Part shown: positions 25,233 through 34,269 of the stretch, piece by piece
How the letters are laid out: every line of letters begins with the position of its first letter
Numbering within the stretch: position 1 is the first letter of the stretch
Assembly: GCA_964621525.1 (NCBI GenBank)
Contig: CAZUMS010000025.1
Span: 1 to 57,321 of the forward strand
Length of the DNA stretch: 57,321 nt
Source: CAZMGV01 sp964621525 [NCBI: uncultured bacterium]
Lineage (GTDB): Bacteria > JAGRBM01
Reading direction: 5' to 3'
The notes under the pieces: generated by a model
The model's database searches: none
The model's input: the letters and a program-made list of their open reading frames with translations, nothing else
What the model was told of the DNA's origin: nothing
Made by a program: the position numbers and the translations under genes

Positions 25233-26039
25233 CTACCCTCTCGCCCGCGCCTTCACATCGAGCCGGTCGCGGAGCGCCTCTCCCGCGAGGTTGAATCCGA
25301 GCACGGCGACGGCAAGCGCCGCGCCGGGGACGAGCCCCACGTGCGGGGCGATCAGCAGGTAGTCGATGCCCCCGTCCAGCATGGCGCCCCACGACGGCGC
25401 GCCGGGGATCCCGAGGCCGAGGAACGAGAGCGAGCTTTCGGTGAGCACCGCCGCTCCGAGGGCGAACGCCCCCTGCACGGCCAGCAGCCCGTACAGGTTC
25501 GGCAGGATGTGGCGCAGCACGATGAGGCCGTCGGACTGGCCGGTGACCCGCGCCGCCTCCACGAACTCGCGGCCCTTCAGCTCCAGCACCTGCGCCCGGA
25601 CGATTCTCGTGTAACCCACCCACCCCAGCGCCGACATGGCGGCGATGAGGTTCAGGAGCGAGGGCCCCAGCACGAACGCGAGGCCGAGCGCGAACAGGAT
25701 GCCGGGGAACGCCTGCAGGAGGTCCACCGCCCGCATGATGAGCGTCTCCCGCCAGCCGCCCCGGTAGCCGGCGATCAGGCCGAGCAGCGTCCCCACGGCC
25801 ATGGAGATCGCCACGGCGGGGACGCTCACGAGCAGTGAAAGGCGCGCCCCGGCGAGCACCCTCGCCAGAAGGTCGCGCCCCAGTTCGTCGCATCCCAGCC
25901 AGTGCGAGGCGGACGGCAGCGCGAGTTCGAGTTCGAGGTCTGTCCGCGCCGGGCTGTACGGAACGAGCAGGGGACCAACGAGGGCCGCCAGCAGCAGCGC
26001 CGCCACGACAATGGGACCGGGGGAGCGGAGGGGTTTCAC
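25233..26039 (-). CDS. peptide/nickel ABC transporter permease (DppC-like)
   Basis: 268 residues, about six membrane helices. The cytoplasmic EAA loop is EAARVTGQSDGLIVLRHILP, which contacts the ATPase, and HWLGCDELGRDLLARVLAGA near the N terminus is typical of DppC/OppC. Forms the inner-membrane channel with the DppB-like partner. ATGA overlap with the partner gene shows coupling. No ATPase genes follow; the unit ends at a palindromic element. Confidence 0.92.
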   Translation of the reverse strand: MKPLRSPGPIVVAALLLAALVGPLLVPYSPARTDLELELALPSASHWLGCDELGRDLLARVLAGARLSLLVSVPAVAISMAVGTLLGLIAGYRGGWRETLIMRAVDLLQAFPGILFALGLAFVLGPSLLNLIAAMSALGWVGYTRIVRAQVLELKGREFVEAARVTGQSDGLIVLRHILPNLYGLLAVQGAFALGAAVLTESSLSFLGLGIPGAPSWGAMLDGGIDYLLIAPHVGLVPGAALAVAVLGFNLAGEALRDRLDVKARARG

Positions 26040-26959
26040 GCTTTCCCTCCCCTCACCCTCGGGTCGGCGAGGCCGTAGGCGAAATCCGTGAGCGCGTTCA
26101 CCGTCACGTAGGTGGCCGAGATGACGAGGATCACGCCCTGCACGACGGGGAAATCCCGCTGGAGGATTCCGTTGATGAGCAGCGTGCCGATGCCGGGCCA
26201 GGCGAACACCTTCTCGGTGATGATCGCGCCGCCCAGCAGGACGCCGAACTGGAGCCCCGCGACGCTGATGACGGGGAGCAGCGCCGCCCTGAGGGCGTGG
26301 CCCCAGAGCACGGCGCGGCCGTGGAGCCCCTTCGCCCGGGCCGTGCGCACGTAGTCGGCCGAGAGGGTTTCAAGGACGCTCACCCGCACCGTCCGGGAGA
26401 GGCCCGCCGCGAGCGCGAGGCCGAGCGTCACGGCGGGCAGCACGATGGCGGCGGGGCCGTCGAACCCGCCCATGGGCAGGAGCCCGAGCTTCACCGAGAA
26501 GACGAGGATCAGGACGGGGCCGATCCAGAACGTGGGGAGCGACACCCCGGCGAGCGAGAACCCGAGCAGGAGCCGGTCGATCCAGGTGTCCTTGTGCCGG
26601 GCCGCGTAGACGCCGAGCGGGATCGCGGCGGCGAGCGAGAGGAAGAGGCTCGCGAGGGCGAGGACCAGCGTCGCGGCGTAGCGTTCCCCGATCAGCTTCG
26701 CCACGGGCGTTCCGGTGGCGATGGACGTTCGCAGGTTCCCCGTGGCGAGGTCTTTCAGATACAGCCCGTACTGGACGGCGACGGGCTCGTCGAGGTGGTA
26801 CTGCTGCCGGATGAGATCGAGGTTCTCCGCCGTGGCCCGCTCCCCGGCGATCACCGCCGCCGGGTCTCCGGGCAGGAGCTGCATGGCGAAAAAGACGAGC
26901 GTCGAGACGCCCAGCATGACCGGGAACGCCGCGAGCAGCCGCCGGAACAGGACCGTCAC
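26036..26959 (-). CDS. peptide/nickel ABC transporter permease (DppB-like)
   Basis: 307 residues with six membrane segments. The family start LLAAFPVMLGVSTLVFFAMQ, the LPGDPAAV motif and the EAA loop (ARAKGLHGRAVLWGHALRAA) are present. Middle gene of a three-gene unit, overlapping both neighbours by four bases (ATGA). Confidence 0.93.
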   Translation of the reverse strand: MTVLFRRLLAAFPVMLGVSTLVFFAMQLLPGDPAAVIAGERATAENLDLIRQQYHLDEPVAVQYGLYLKDLATGNLRTSIATGTPVAKLIGERYAATLVLALASLFLSLAAAIPLGVYAARHKDTWIDRLLLGFSLAGVSLPTFWIGPVLILVFSVKLGLLPMGGFDGPAAIVLPAVTLGLALAAGLSRTVRVSVLETLSADYVRTARAKGLHGRAVLWGHALRAALLPVISVAGLQFGVLLGGAIITEKVFAWPGIGTLLINGILQRDFPVVQGVILVISATYVTVNALTDFAYGLADPRVRGGKA

Positions 26960-28509
26960 GGGCGGGCCTCCTTGCGGACGTTTTCCACGAACCAGAACGC
27001 GGCCGAGGGCTCCACGTCCACGTCCTTCAGGCTGTTGCCCGCCACGACGATGTTGTCCCGCCAGTAGAGCGGAACGTAGGGCAGGTCGTCCGCGACGAGT
27101 TCCTGCACGCGGCCGTAGAGGTCCGCGCGGCGCCCGGAGTCAGTCTCCGCGCGGGCTTCCGCGAGCAGCCGGTCCACTTCGGGGTTCGAGTAGCGGCCCC
27201 GGTTGCGGCCGCCCTTCTCCGGCGTCTCCGCCGAATGGAAGATCGAATACATCATGTCCGGATCGCCGATGCCGACCCACTGGAGCGTGAAGATCTGGAA
27301 CTGCCCCTTCACGATCTGGTCGAACAGCGCGGCCCATTCGTAGCTCTTCACCTCGACGTGGATGCCCGCCTGCTCGAGGTCCTCCCGCATCACCTCGATG
27401 TTCCGGAGCGCCTCCTTGCTGGTGGAGGTTTTCCATTCGATGCGGATGCCGTCCGGGTAGCCGGCTTCGGCGAGCAGTTTTTTCGCAAGCGCCGGGTCGT
27501 GCCCGTAGACCGCCTGCGGGCGGCGGTAGGCCCAGTGGAAATCCGGGAGGTACCCCGTGGCGGGCCTGGCGAGCCCCCGGAGCCGGTACCGGACGAGGCG
27601 GTCCCGGTCGATGGCGTGGGCGAACGCGAGCCGGACGTTGTGGTTCGCGAGCACCGGGTCCTTCAGGTTGAAGGCCAGATACGTGTAGTTCGTGCCGGGC
27701 CCAGAGCGGACCTGGAACCCTTCCTTCTTCAGGTAGTCCGCGTAGAGCGGCGTGATGTCGTTCACCGAGAGGTCCACCGAGCCGTGCAGGAGCCCCAGCA
27801 CCCGGCTCGTCTCGTTGGGGATCACGCGGAACGTGACCTTCGGCACCGGGGGCCGGGGCCAGTTCCCCTGCGGAGAGGCTTCGAGGCGGACCCGCTCCGA
27901 AGGCTCGTAGTCCACGAACCGGTAGGGCCCCGTCCCCACGGGCGAGGTTTTCAGGGTATCGGGGCCGGAGCCCTCCGGCACGATCCCGAGCGAGAGGTCC
28001 CCGAGCAGCGAGACGGACGGGGCCTTCAGCACGAGGCGCAGCTCCGTGTCCGAGATCACCTCGATCCGCTCCAGCACGTCGAAGGTGCCTTTCAGCGGCG
28101 AGACGAGCGCCGGGTCCCGGACCGACTCCAGCGTATAGGCCGCATCCCGGGCCGTGAACGGGCGTCCGTCGTGGAACTTCACGCCGTCTTTCAGCCGGAA
28201 CCTGTACGAGGTGGGGCTCTCCATCTCCCACGACACGGCGAGCCGGGGCACGGGACGGCCGGTGCGGTCTACCCGCGTGAGGCCGTCGTAGACGAGCTTG
28301 TTCACCTTGTCGGAATAAACGTCGCGGGCCAGCCGGGGATCGAAGTTGCCGGGGTTCGCTTCCAGCGCGATCACGAGTTCGTCCGGCGCCGAACGCCCGC
28401 CGCCGCAACCGGGCGCAAGCGCCGCCAGCGCCAGAACGAACCACACTGAAAGGAAAACGCGCACGCCCTGCGCACCGCCCCGGAACCGCCCCGCACCCTT
28501 CGAAGGCAA
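26956..28509 (-). CDS. peptide-type ABC transporter substrate-binding lipoprotein
   Basis: 517 residues, SBP_bac_5 family. Signal peptide with lipobox LAPGC, so it is a lipoprotein facing the periplasm. Conserved family stretches include NKLVYDGLTRVD, YRFRLKDGVKFHDGRPFTA and NVRLAFAHAIDRDRLV. Binds oligopeptides or a related ligand; the ligand is not readable. A GTG at 28464 is a possible shorter start nearer the signal. First gene of the importer operon. Confidence 0.92.
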   Translation of the reverse strand: MPSKGAGRFRGGAQGVRVFLSVWFVLALAALAPGCGGGRSAPDELVIALEANPGNFDPRLARDVYSDKVNKLVYDGLTRVDRTGRPVPRLAVSWEMESPTSYRFRLKDGVKFHDGRPFTARDAAYTLESVRDPALVSPLKGTFDVLERIEVISDTELRLVLKAPSVSLLGDLSLGIVPEGSGPDTLKTSPVGTGPYRFVDYEPSERVRLEASPQGNWPRPPVPKVTFRVIPNETSRVLGLLHGSVDLSVNDITPLYADYLKKEGFQVRSGPGTNYTYLAFNLKDPVLANHNVRLAFAHAIDRDRLVRYRLRGLARPATGYLPDFHWAYRRPQAVYGHDPALAKKLLAEAGYPDGIRIEWKTSTSKEALRNIEVMREDLEQAGIHVEVKSYEWAALFDQIVKGQFQIFTLQWVGIGDPDMMYSIFHSAETPEKGGRNRGRYSNPEVDRLLAEARAETDSGRRADLYGRVQELVADDLPYVPLYWRDNIVVAGNSLKDVDVEPSAAFWFVENVRKEARP

Positions 28510-28631
28510 CAGGAGCGAGTCTATTGCCCTCCCGCCCCGTCCGCAATGCTCTGGCGCAGGGGGCGCGGGGCGGCTAAGTATCGCCCCGCAGACGGGGCGT
28601 GCGGCCTCCGCCCGCGAAAGGCCCCTCCCCC

Positions 28632-29591
28632 ATGTCCAACGAAACCCTCATGTGGATCGTCTTCGGCGTGCTTGTCGTGTGCCTGCTGGTGCTGGACCTC
28701 GGCGTCTTCCAGCGCAAGTCCCACGCCATCGGCATCAAGGAGGCGCTCGGCTGGAGCGCGTTCTGGATCTCGCTGGCGCTGCTGTTCAACGCCGGGGTGT
28801 GGTACGAGCTCGGCCGCGAGCGGGCGGCGGAGTTCTTCGCCGGGTGGCTGCTCGAGAAGTCCCTCTCGGTGGACAACCTCTTCGTCTTCCTGCTCGTGTT
28901 CGGATACTTCAAGGTGCCGAAAGAATACCAGCACAAGGTGCTCTTCTGGGGCATCCTCGGGGCGCTCGTCATGCGGGCCCTGTTCATCGGCGCGGGCATC
29001 GCGCTGATCCGCCAGTTCGAGTGGGTCGTCTACGTCTTCGGCGCGTTTCTCGTCTACACCGGCTTCAAGCTCGCCTTCGGCGGCGAGGGGGACGAGGTCG
29101 ATCCCGGCAATAGTTTCGTCGTGCGTGCCGCCAAGAAAATCATGCCCGTGTCGGAACAGTACGACGGCGGGAAGTTCTTCACGAAGGTGAACGGGAAGAC
29201 CGTGGCGACGCCGCTGTTCATCGTGCTGCTCGTCATCGAATCGACCGACGTGGTGTTCGCCGTCGATTCGATCCCGACGATTCTTTCGATCACGCAGCAC
29301 CCGTTCACGGTCTATTCGTCGAACGTGTTCGCGATCCTGGGCCTGCGCGCGCTCTACTTCGCGCTCGCCGCGCTCGCCGACCTGTTCCACTACCTCAAGA
29401 TCGGCCTCGCCGTGATCCTGACCTTCGTCGGCGTGAAGATGCTCGGCCACCACCACTTCACGATCCCGATCGAATACGCGCTCGGGTTCATCGGGCTCGT
29501 GCTGCTCCTCTCGATCATGGCTTCCAAGGTCTGGCCGAAGACCGAAAAGGGCGAAGGCGGCCCCGAACTGGAAGTGAACGCGGGGGAATAG
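28632..29591 (+). CDS. TerC/Alx-family membrane protein
   Basis: About 319 residues with eight or nine membrane helices. Family signatures: SLSVDNLFVFLLVFGYF, VIESTDVVFAVDSIPTIL and the acidic residues inside membrane segments expected to handle Mn2+. Members export manganese or relate to tellurite/pH response. The ATG at 28632 is preferred over an in-frame start at 28599. I looked for a yybP-ykoY Mn riboswitch in the short leader and did not see one; a GC-rich hairpin (about 28564-28587) is present. Confidence 0.92.
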   Translation: MSNETLMWIVFGVLVVCLLVLDLGVFQRKSHAIGIKEALGWSAFWISLALLFNAGVWYELGRERAAEFFAGWLLEKSLSVDNLFVFLLVFGYFKVPKEYQHKVLFWGILGALVMRALFIGAGIALIRQFEWVVYVFGAFLVYTGFKLAFGGEGDEVDPGNSFVVRAAKKIMPVSEQYDGGKFFTKVNGKTVATPLFIVLLVIESTDVVFAVDSIPTILSITQHPFTVYSSNVFAILGLRALYFALAALADLFHYLKIGLAVILTFVGVKMLGHHHFTIPIEYALGFIGLVLLLSIMASKVWPKTEKGEGGPELEVNAGE

Positions 29592-29625
29592 GACCGCCGG
29601 GCCTTTCCCGCCGCCGCCCCCAAAG

Positions 29626-29657
29626 AAAAACCCCGGCCGCTCAGGGCCGGGGTTTTT
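29626..29657. terminator. bidirectional terminator between convergent genes
   Basis: AAAAACCCCGGCC, 6-base loop, GGCCGGGGTTTTT: symmetric A and T runs, so it can serve both the TerC gene and the convergent acidic exported-protein gene. Confidence 0.9.
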
Positions 29658-29691
29658 CCTTTTTCAGCAGGGACGGTGCGCGAACGCCGGA

Positions 29692-30174
29692 TCAGCCCGC
29701 GTCCTCGATGTCGATGATGTCCTCGCACTCCAGCGTGAACGTACTGGTCTCGTCGGTTTCTTCCTCGGTGATGTCGAGGTCGATATCAAGACCGCTCTCC
29801 TCGTCAAAGGAAAAACTGGTGACCTCGAACGAATAGCCCGGCAATGCATCCGGATCGATATCGAAATCGATGGAGCCGCAGGTATCCTCGGACTTCGCCC
29901 AGTCGAACGGGACGGGCGGGCCGATATAGAAGGCGCCCGTGCCGTCCTCCATCAGGATGACGTAGCCGGCGTTCATGGTGTCCTCTCCTTCAACGGAGAG
30001 ATTGCATTCCCAGAGCGTGTCGATCTCTTCTTCCTCGATACCGGTCCCTTCGGTCAGCAGCGGGGTCACGTCGAACCCGCAGCCGTCGCTGCCGCAGCCC
30101 GAGGTCTGGGCGAGGCCGAACGTCACGGCGCCTGCCAGCACGAATCCGAAAACCGTCTTCTTGATGTGCTTCAT
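29692..30174 (-). CDS. acidic exported protein, unknown
   Basis: 160 residues: basic start (MKHIKKTVFG), hydrophobic signal, then GCGSDGCGFD. Cys27 may be lipidated, although TSGC is a weak lipobox. The mature part is extremely Asp/Glu-rich (DLDITEEETDETSTF, ECEDIIDIEDAG) with several cysteines. It resembles the two acidic lipoproteins at 22-24 kb in composition and in the GCGSD start, but not clearly in sequence. Function unknown. Confidence 0.7.
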   Translation of the reverse strand: MKHIKKTVFGFVLAGAVTFGLAQTSGCGSDGCGFDVTPLLTEGTGIEEEEIDTLWECNLSVEGEDTMNAGYVILMEDGTGAFYIGPPVPFDWAKSEDTCGSIDFDIDPDALPGYSFEVTSFSFDEESGLDIDLDITEEETDETSTFTLECEDIIDIEDAG

Positions 30175-30298
30175 GTTCCTGTTGTTCCTTCCTGTATGCC
30201 GGAGGCTTCAGCGCCCTTCCCGGCGGGGGCCGATTGTGATCAGGGACGGTACGCGATGCAAACTGCTGAAGATGTTAAATGGATGCGGGGTGCGGGGA

Positions 30299-32830
30299 TC
30301 ACCCCTCCATCTGCCGCCGGTTGATCATGTCTTCCACCGCTTCGGGCGGGAGGACGAGTTCGCGCTTGCCGGTGGCGCCGGCCTGGGGGCCGACGATGCC
30401 GTCGTGTTCCATCTGCTCCACGTAGCGGGCCGCCTTGTTGTAGCCGACGCCCATGCACCGCTGGAGGTAGCTGATCGAGATCTTCCGGTGCTTGAGCACC
30501 ACCCGGATCGCCTCGATGTACTTGGAGTCGCCGAACATGTCCTCGCTGGGGCCCGAGCCCGCCTCGTCGTCGTCGCCCGGCATCGTGAGGATCTCGTTGA
30601 TGTATTCGGGCTTGCCGGTCTTCCTCACGAACTCGCAGACGTCGTTCACTTCGTCGTCGGAGATGAACGCCCCGTGGATGCGCTCGGGCGCGCTCGATTT
30701 CGCGTGGATGAACAGCATGTCGCCGTTTCCGAGGAGCTCTTCCGCGCCCGGCTCGTCGAGCACGGTCTTGGAGTCGACGCCGGTCCGCAGCTTGAACGAC
30801 ACGCGGGTCGGCAGGTTCGCCTTCAGCGAGCCCGTCACGATGTTCACCGACGGCCGCTGCGTCGCGATGATGAGGTGGATGCCCACCGCGCGGGCCATCT
30901 GGGCGATGCGCTGGATCTGGACCTCCACTTCCTTGCCGACGGTCATCATGAGGTCGGCCATCTCGTCCACGACGACGAAGATCCGGAACATGGCCCGGGG
31001 CGGCGTCATGCCGAGTTCCTCGGGGAGCTGCACGGGCAGGCCGCTCGCGGCGTCCACGCCCACCTTGTCGCCCGGCTCCTTGCCCTCCTCGTGGGCCTCC
31101 TGCGCGAGGTCGGAGGCGTGCCACCCCTTCCAGGAGCCGTCTTTCAGCGCCTTCTTCACCACGTCGTTGTAGCCGTCGATATTGCGCACGCCGCGCTCGG
31201 CGAGCTGCGTGAGGCGGTGCTCCATCTCGGCCACCGCCCAGCGGAGCGCTGACGCCGCCTTCTTCACGTCCACGATGATCGGGGCCAGGAGGTGCGGGAT
31301 GTCCTCGTAGGGCTTCAGTTCGACCATTTTCGGGTCGATCATGATGAACTTCGCGTCCTCCGGGCGGCACTTGTAGAGGAGCGAGATCAGCGTCGAGTTG
31401 ATCCAGACCGACTTGCCGGCGCCCGTCGTGCCGGCGACGAGAAGATGCGGCGCCTTGGTGAGCTCGAAGTAAATGGGCTTTCCGTGGATGTTCTTCCCCA
31501 TGGGGATCACGTAGGGGGAGGCGGCCTTCTGGAACTCGTCGTCCTCCACCAGCTCCCGGAGCGAGATCATCTCGCGGTCCTTGTTCGGGACCTCGATGCC
31601 CACCACCGACTTGCCGGGGATCGGCGCGAGGATGCGGATGTTCGGCACGGCGAGGCCGAGCTTCAGGTCCGGGATCAGCTTCTGGATCGACGAGACGCGC
31701 ACGCCCTGGCCCGGCTCGAACTCGTACGTCGTCGCCACCGGTCCCGGCTCGATCTGCGTCACCGCGCCCTTCACGCCGAAGTCGAGGAGCTTCTTCTCGA
31801 TCAGCCGGGCGATGGCCTGGAGCGCCTCGGGGTTCTGCTTCACGCGCTTGGAGTCGGTCTTGAGCAGCTCCACGGCGGGCAGCGGCGCGTCGCCCTCCCC
31901 GCGGGCGAACTCGAACTTCTCCTGCACCACCTTCTTCGCCTTTTTCTTCTTCGGTTTCGCGGCGAGGTCCTCCTCGCTGAGCACCGGCAGCACGACCACG
32001 GGCTCGGGCAGCGCGGCGGCCTCCGAACGGGCCGCTTCGAGCTCGGCCACCGTGTCGCGCACAACGGACTCGCGCTGCTCCAGCGCCTCGGCGACGAGCT
32101 TTTCCTCGCGGGCCTTCTCGAGCGAGGCCTTCACGTACGCAAAAAGCCGCTTGCCGGCCTCCAGCAGCGAGAACCGGACGAGAAGCTGCGCCGAGACGAC
32201 GAGCGCCGCCGCCCCGATCACCACCGCGCCGGAGCGGGAGAAATACTGTTCCAGCAGGCCCGTGCCGACGAGCATCCCCACCGTGCCGCCGCCCGCGATC
32301 TGGCCCGCGGGGCCGTGGCTCACGAGGACGCTGGCGAGCGCCGCCGCGAAGGTGACGACGCCGAGGAACGCGGCCGTGCGGACGAGGAGGGCGCGCCCCA
32401 CCGGCAGCTCGCGCTCGGTGAAAAACCGCCAGGCGAGATACAGCGCCGCCGGACCCATGAGGTACGAGCCCCAGCCCACCATGTCGATCAGCAGGTTTTC
32501 GGCGACCCAGTGTCCGGCGCGGCCGAACCAGTTGGCCATGCCGGGGCCGGGGCGGTCCTCCGCCGAATACGACACGAGGCTGCCGAGCAGGAAGATGCCG
32601 AGGAGCGCCCAGGAGAGGCCCGTGAATTCGTTCTTGAGGGCGCGGAGCCGGTCGGGTTCGTCACCGCCGGGGCCGCCGTCGTCATCGTCCGCCGTTTCGG
32701 CCTCAATGCCGTCCGGGTCCGGACGCGCGGCGCGGCGCGCACGGCGCCGGGGTTTCGCCTCCCCTCCGGGCGGCGGGGGCGGGAGTTCCGGGAGAACGTC
32801 TTCCGTCACATCGGGTACGATTGTCGGCAT
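30299..32830 (-). CDS. ftsK: DNA translocase FtsK
   Basis: 843 residues. Four or five membrane helices at about 70-225, a charged linker, then the motor: Walker A GTTGAGKS (467-474), IDPK (498-501), Walker B VVVDEMAD (Asp622-Glu623) and ATQRPSVNIVTG. Residues about 780-843 are the winged-helix gamma domain that reads polar DNA motifs (ISISYLQRCMGVGYNKAARYVEQME). It pumps chromosomal DNA at the septum and activates dimer resolution. The loop at about 560-608 between motor strands is longer than in E. coli. Confidence 0.96.
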   Translation of the reverse strand: MPTIVPDVTEDVLPELPPPPPGGEAKPRRRARRAARPDPDGIEAETADDDDGGPGGDEPDRLRALKNEFTGLSWALLGIFLLGSLVSYSAEDRPGPGMANWFGRAGHWVAENLLIDMVGWGSYLMGPAALYLAWRFFTERELPVGRALLVRTAAFLGVVTFAAALASVLVSHGPAGQIAGGGTVGMLVGTGLLEQYFSRSGAVVIGAAALVVSAQLLVRFSLLEAGKRLFAYVKASLEKAREEKLVAEALEQRESVVRDTVAELEAARSEAAALPEPVVVLPVLSEEDLAAKPKKKKAKKVVQEKFEFARGEGDAPLPAVELLKTDSKRVKQNPEALQAIARLIEKKLLDFGVKGAVTQIEPGPVATTYEFEPGQGVRVSSIQKLIPDLKLGLAVPNIRILAPIPGKSVVGIEVPNKDREMISLRELVEDDEFQKAASPYVIPMGKNIHGKPIYFELTKAPHLLVAGTTGAGKSVWINSTLISLLYKCRPEDAKFIMIDPKMVELKPYEDIPHLLAPIIVDVKKAASALRWAVAEMEHRLTQLAERGVRNIDGYNDVVKKALKDGSWKGWHASDLAQEAHEEGKEPGDKVGVDAASGLPVQLPEELGMTPPRAMFRIFVVVDEMADLMMTVGKEVEVQIQRIAQMARAVGIHLIIATQRPSVNIVTGSLKANLPTRVSFKLRTGVDSKTVLDEPGAEELLGNGDMLFIHAKSSAPERIHGAFISDDEVNDVCEFVRKTGKPEYINEILTMPGDDDEAGSGPSEDMFGDSKYIEAIRVVLKHRKISISYLQRCMGVGYNKAARYVEQMEHDGIVGPQAGATGKRELVLPPEAVEDMINRRQMEG

Positions 32831-32985
32831 GGCAGAACCGGCAGCCTGCCCGCACGCGAAAACCGCGCGCGCTTCCGGCCGCCCGCCTCTTTGTACAAAG
32901 CCCGCACCTTGAGGGAACCTTGGAAGATTACCGGACTGCGGACGGGGAGGGAAGAGGACTTATTAAAGGGGTTATCAACCCCCTC

Positions 32986-34065
32986 CTACATCCTCGCCTT
33001 CACCTTCGACAGCGCGGCGTCGGCGAGGAACTTCACGACGGGGCCGTAGGAGGCCGCTTTCGTGGAGCTGGCGTTGCCGTCCAGGCCCCGCCGGTAAACC
33101 CCCTGCACGATGGCCGCGAGGCGGAACATGCCGAACGCGACGAAGTAGTCGTAGTCTTCGATCCCGCCGCCGCCCATCGCTTCGGCGTAGGCGGCGATGA
33201 ACTCCTGCTCGGCCGGGATGCCGAGTTTCTTGAGGTCCGTCCCGATGAGGCCGCTGGACGCGCCGCCGCCGGCGCCCATGGGGCTCGGCGGCAGGTGGTA
33301 CAGCATGCAGCAGTAGGCGAGGTCCGCGAGCGGATGGCCGAGCGTCGAGAGCTCCCAGTCCAGCACGGCGACGGCCCGGGGTTCCTCCGGGTGGATGATC
33401 AGGTTCTCCAGCCGGAAATCCCCGTGCGCGATCGTCACCCGGTCCGAAGCGGGCACATGCTCCGGCATCCACCGGAGCAGCGTCTCCATGCTCGGGATTT
33501 CGGCGGTCTTCGTCGCCTCGTACTGTTTCTGCCACCGCTGGATCTGGCGGAGCATGTAGTTCTCCGTCTTGCCGTAACCCTCGAGCCCCGCGGCCTTCCA
33601 GTCCACCTTGTGGATCTTCGCCAGCGTGCGCGCCATGCCCAGGAACACCGCGCGGCGCTCCTCCGGCGACTTCGCCTCGGGCATCGCCGGGTCGCGGAAG
33701 ATCCGCCCCACGACGTGCTCCATGAGGTAGAACGGCGTGCCGATCACCGCGCTGTCCTCGCAGAGGGCAAAGACCCGCGGCACCGGAACGTCCGTGGGCC
33801 CGAGCGCTTTCAGGACGCGGAACTCGCGCTCGACCGCATGGGCCGAGGGGAGCAGGTTTCCGGGCGGCTTCTTGCGGAGGATGTAGCGCCGCTCCGGGGT
33901 CGTCACGAGGAACGTCGGGTTCGACTGCCCGCCCTCGAACTGGCTCACTTCGGCGGGGCCCTGGAACCCCTCGACATGCCTGCGCGCGAACTCGAACAGC
34001 GCCTGCTCGTCGAACCGGTGCGCCTCGCGAACGGGCCCCGTGCCGGGGAATTTCTCGGTGGTCAT
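32986..34065 (-). CDS. ACAD10/11-type phosphotransferase (APH fold)
   Basis: 359 residues, aminoglycoside-phosphotransferase fold. Catalytic loop HGDFRLENLI and the metal site LDWELSTLGHPLAD are intact; the nucleotide lid is FEGGQSNPTFLV. The sequence type is that of the kinase half of mammalian ACAD10/ACAD11, not of antibiotic resistance enzymes. It follows an acyl-CoA dehydrogenase gene on the same strand, separated only by repeats, which supports a role in phosphorylating hydroxyacyl-CoA for catabolism. Confidence 0.88.
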   Translation of the reverse strand: MTTEKFPGTGPVREAHRFDEQALFEFARRHVEGFQGPAEVSQFEGGQSNPTFLVTTPERRYILRKKPPGNLLPSAHAVEREFRVLKALGPTDVPVPRVFALCEDSAVIGTPFYLMEHVVGRIFRDPAMPEAKSPEERRAVFLGMARTLAKIHKVDWKAAGLEGYGKTENYMLRQIQRWQKQYEATKTAEIPSMETLLRWMPEHVPASDRVTIAHGDFRLENLIIHPEEPRAVAVLDWELSTLGHPLADLAYCCMLYHLPPSPMGAGGGASSGLIGTDLKKLGIPAEQEFIAAYAEAMGGGGIEDYDYFVAFGMFRLAAIVQGVYRRGLDGNASSTKAASYGPVVKFLADAALSKVKARM

Positions 34066-34100
34066 TGCGGGTTTCTCCTTCTGCGGACCTGTGCCGCGCT

Positions 34101-34133
34101 CCGCTCACCCTGAGCCTGTCGAAGGGCGAGCGG
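34101..34133. repeat. CTTCGACAGGCTCAGG-type intergenic repeat
   Basis: CCGCTCACCCTGAGCC...GAAGGGCGAGCGG; outer bases pair. Related sequence occurs at 49923-49945. This short palindromic motif is widespread in bacterial intergenic regions. Confidence 0.6.
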
Positions 34134-34145
34134 CCTGTTCGGCTT

Positions 34146-34245
34146 CCCACCCTGCTCGCTGCGCTCGCAGTCCCTCCCTGAACAAGGGAGGGACGTGACC
34201 CCTCTCCCTATTTCAGGGAGAGGGGTGGCGAAGCCGGGGTGTGGG
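34146..34245. repeat. palindromic cloverleaf-like intergenic element 2
   Basis: Two hairpins, GTCCCTCCCT..AGGGAGGGAC (about 34169-34194) and CCCCTCTCCC..GGGAGAGGGG (about 34199-34225), flanked by mini-hairpins (TGCTCGC../GGCGAAGCC) and outer CCCACCC/GGGTGTGGG. Lies between the acyl-CoA dehydrogenase and phosphotransferase genes of one unit. Confidence 0.7.
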
Positions 34246-34269
34246 CAGGCAGCCGAGGCCGGAAGCCCC

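Noticed and set aside
28546-28631. yybP-ykoY manganese riboswitch before TerC
   Set aside because: The conserved loops of that riboswitch are not seen; only a GC-rich hairpin is present.
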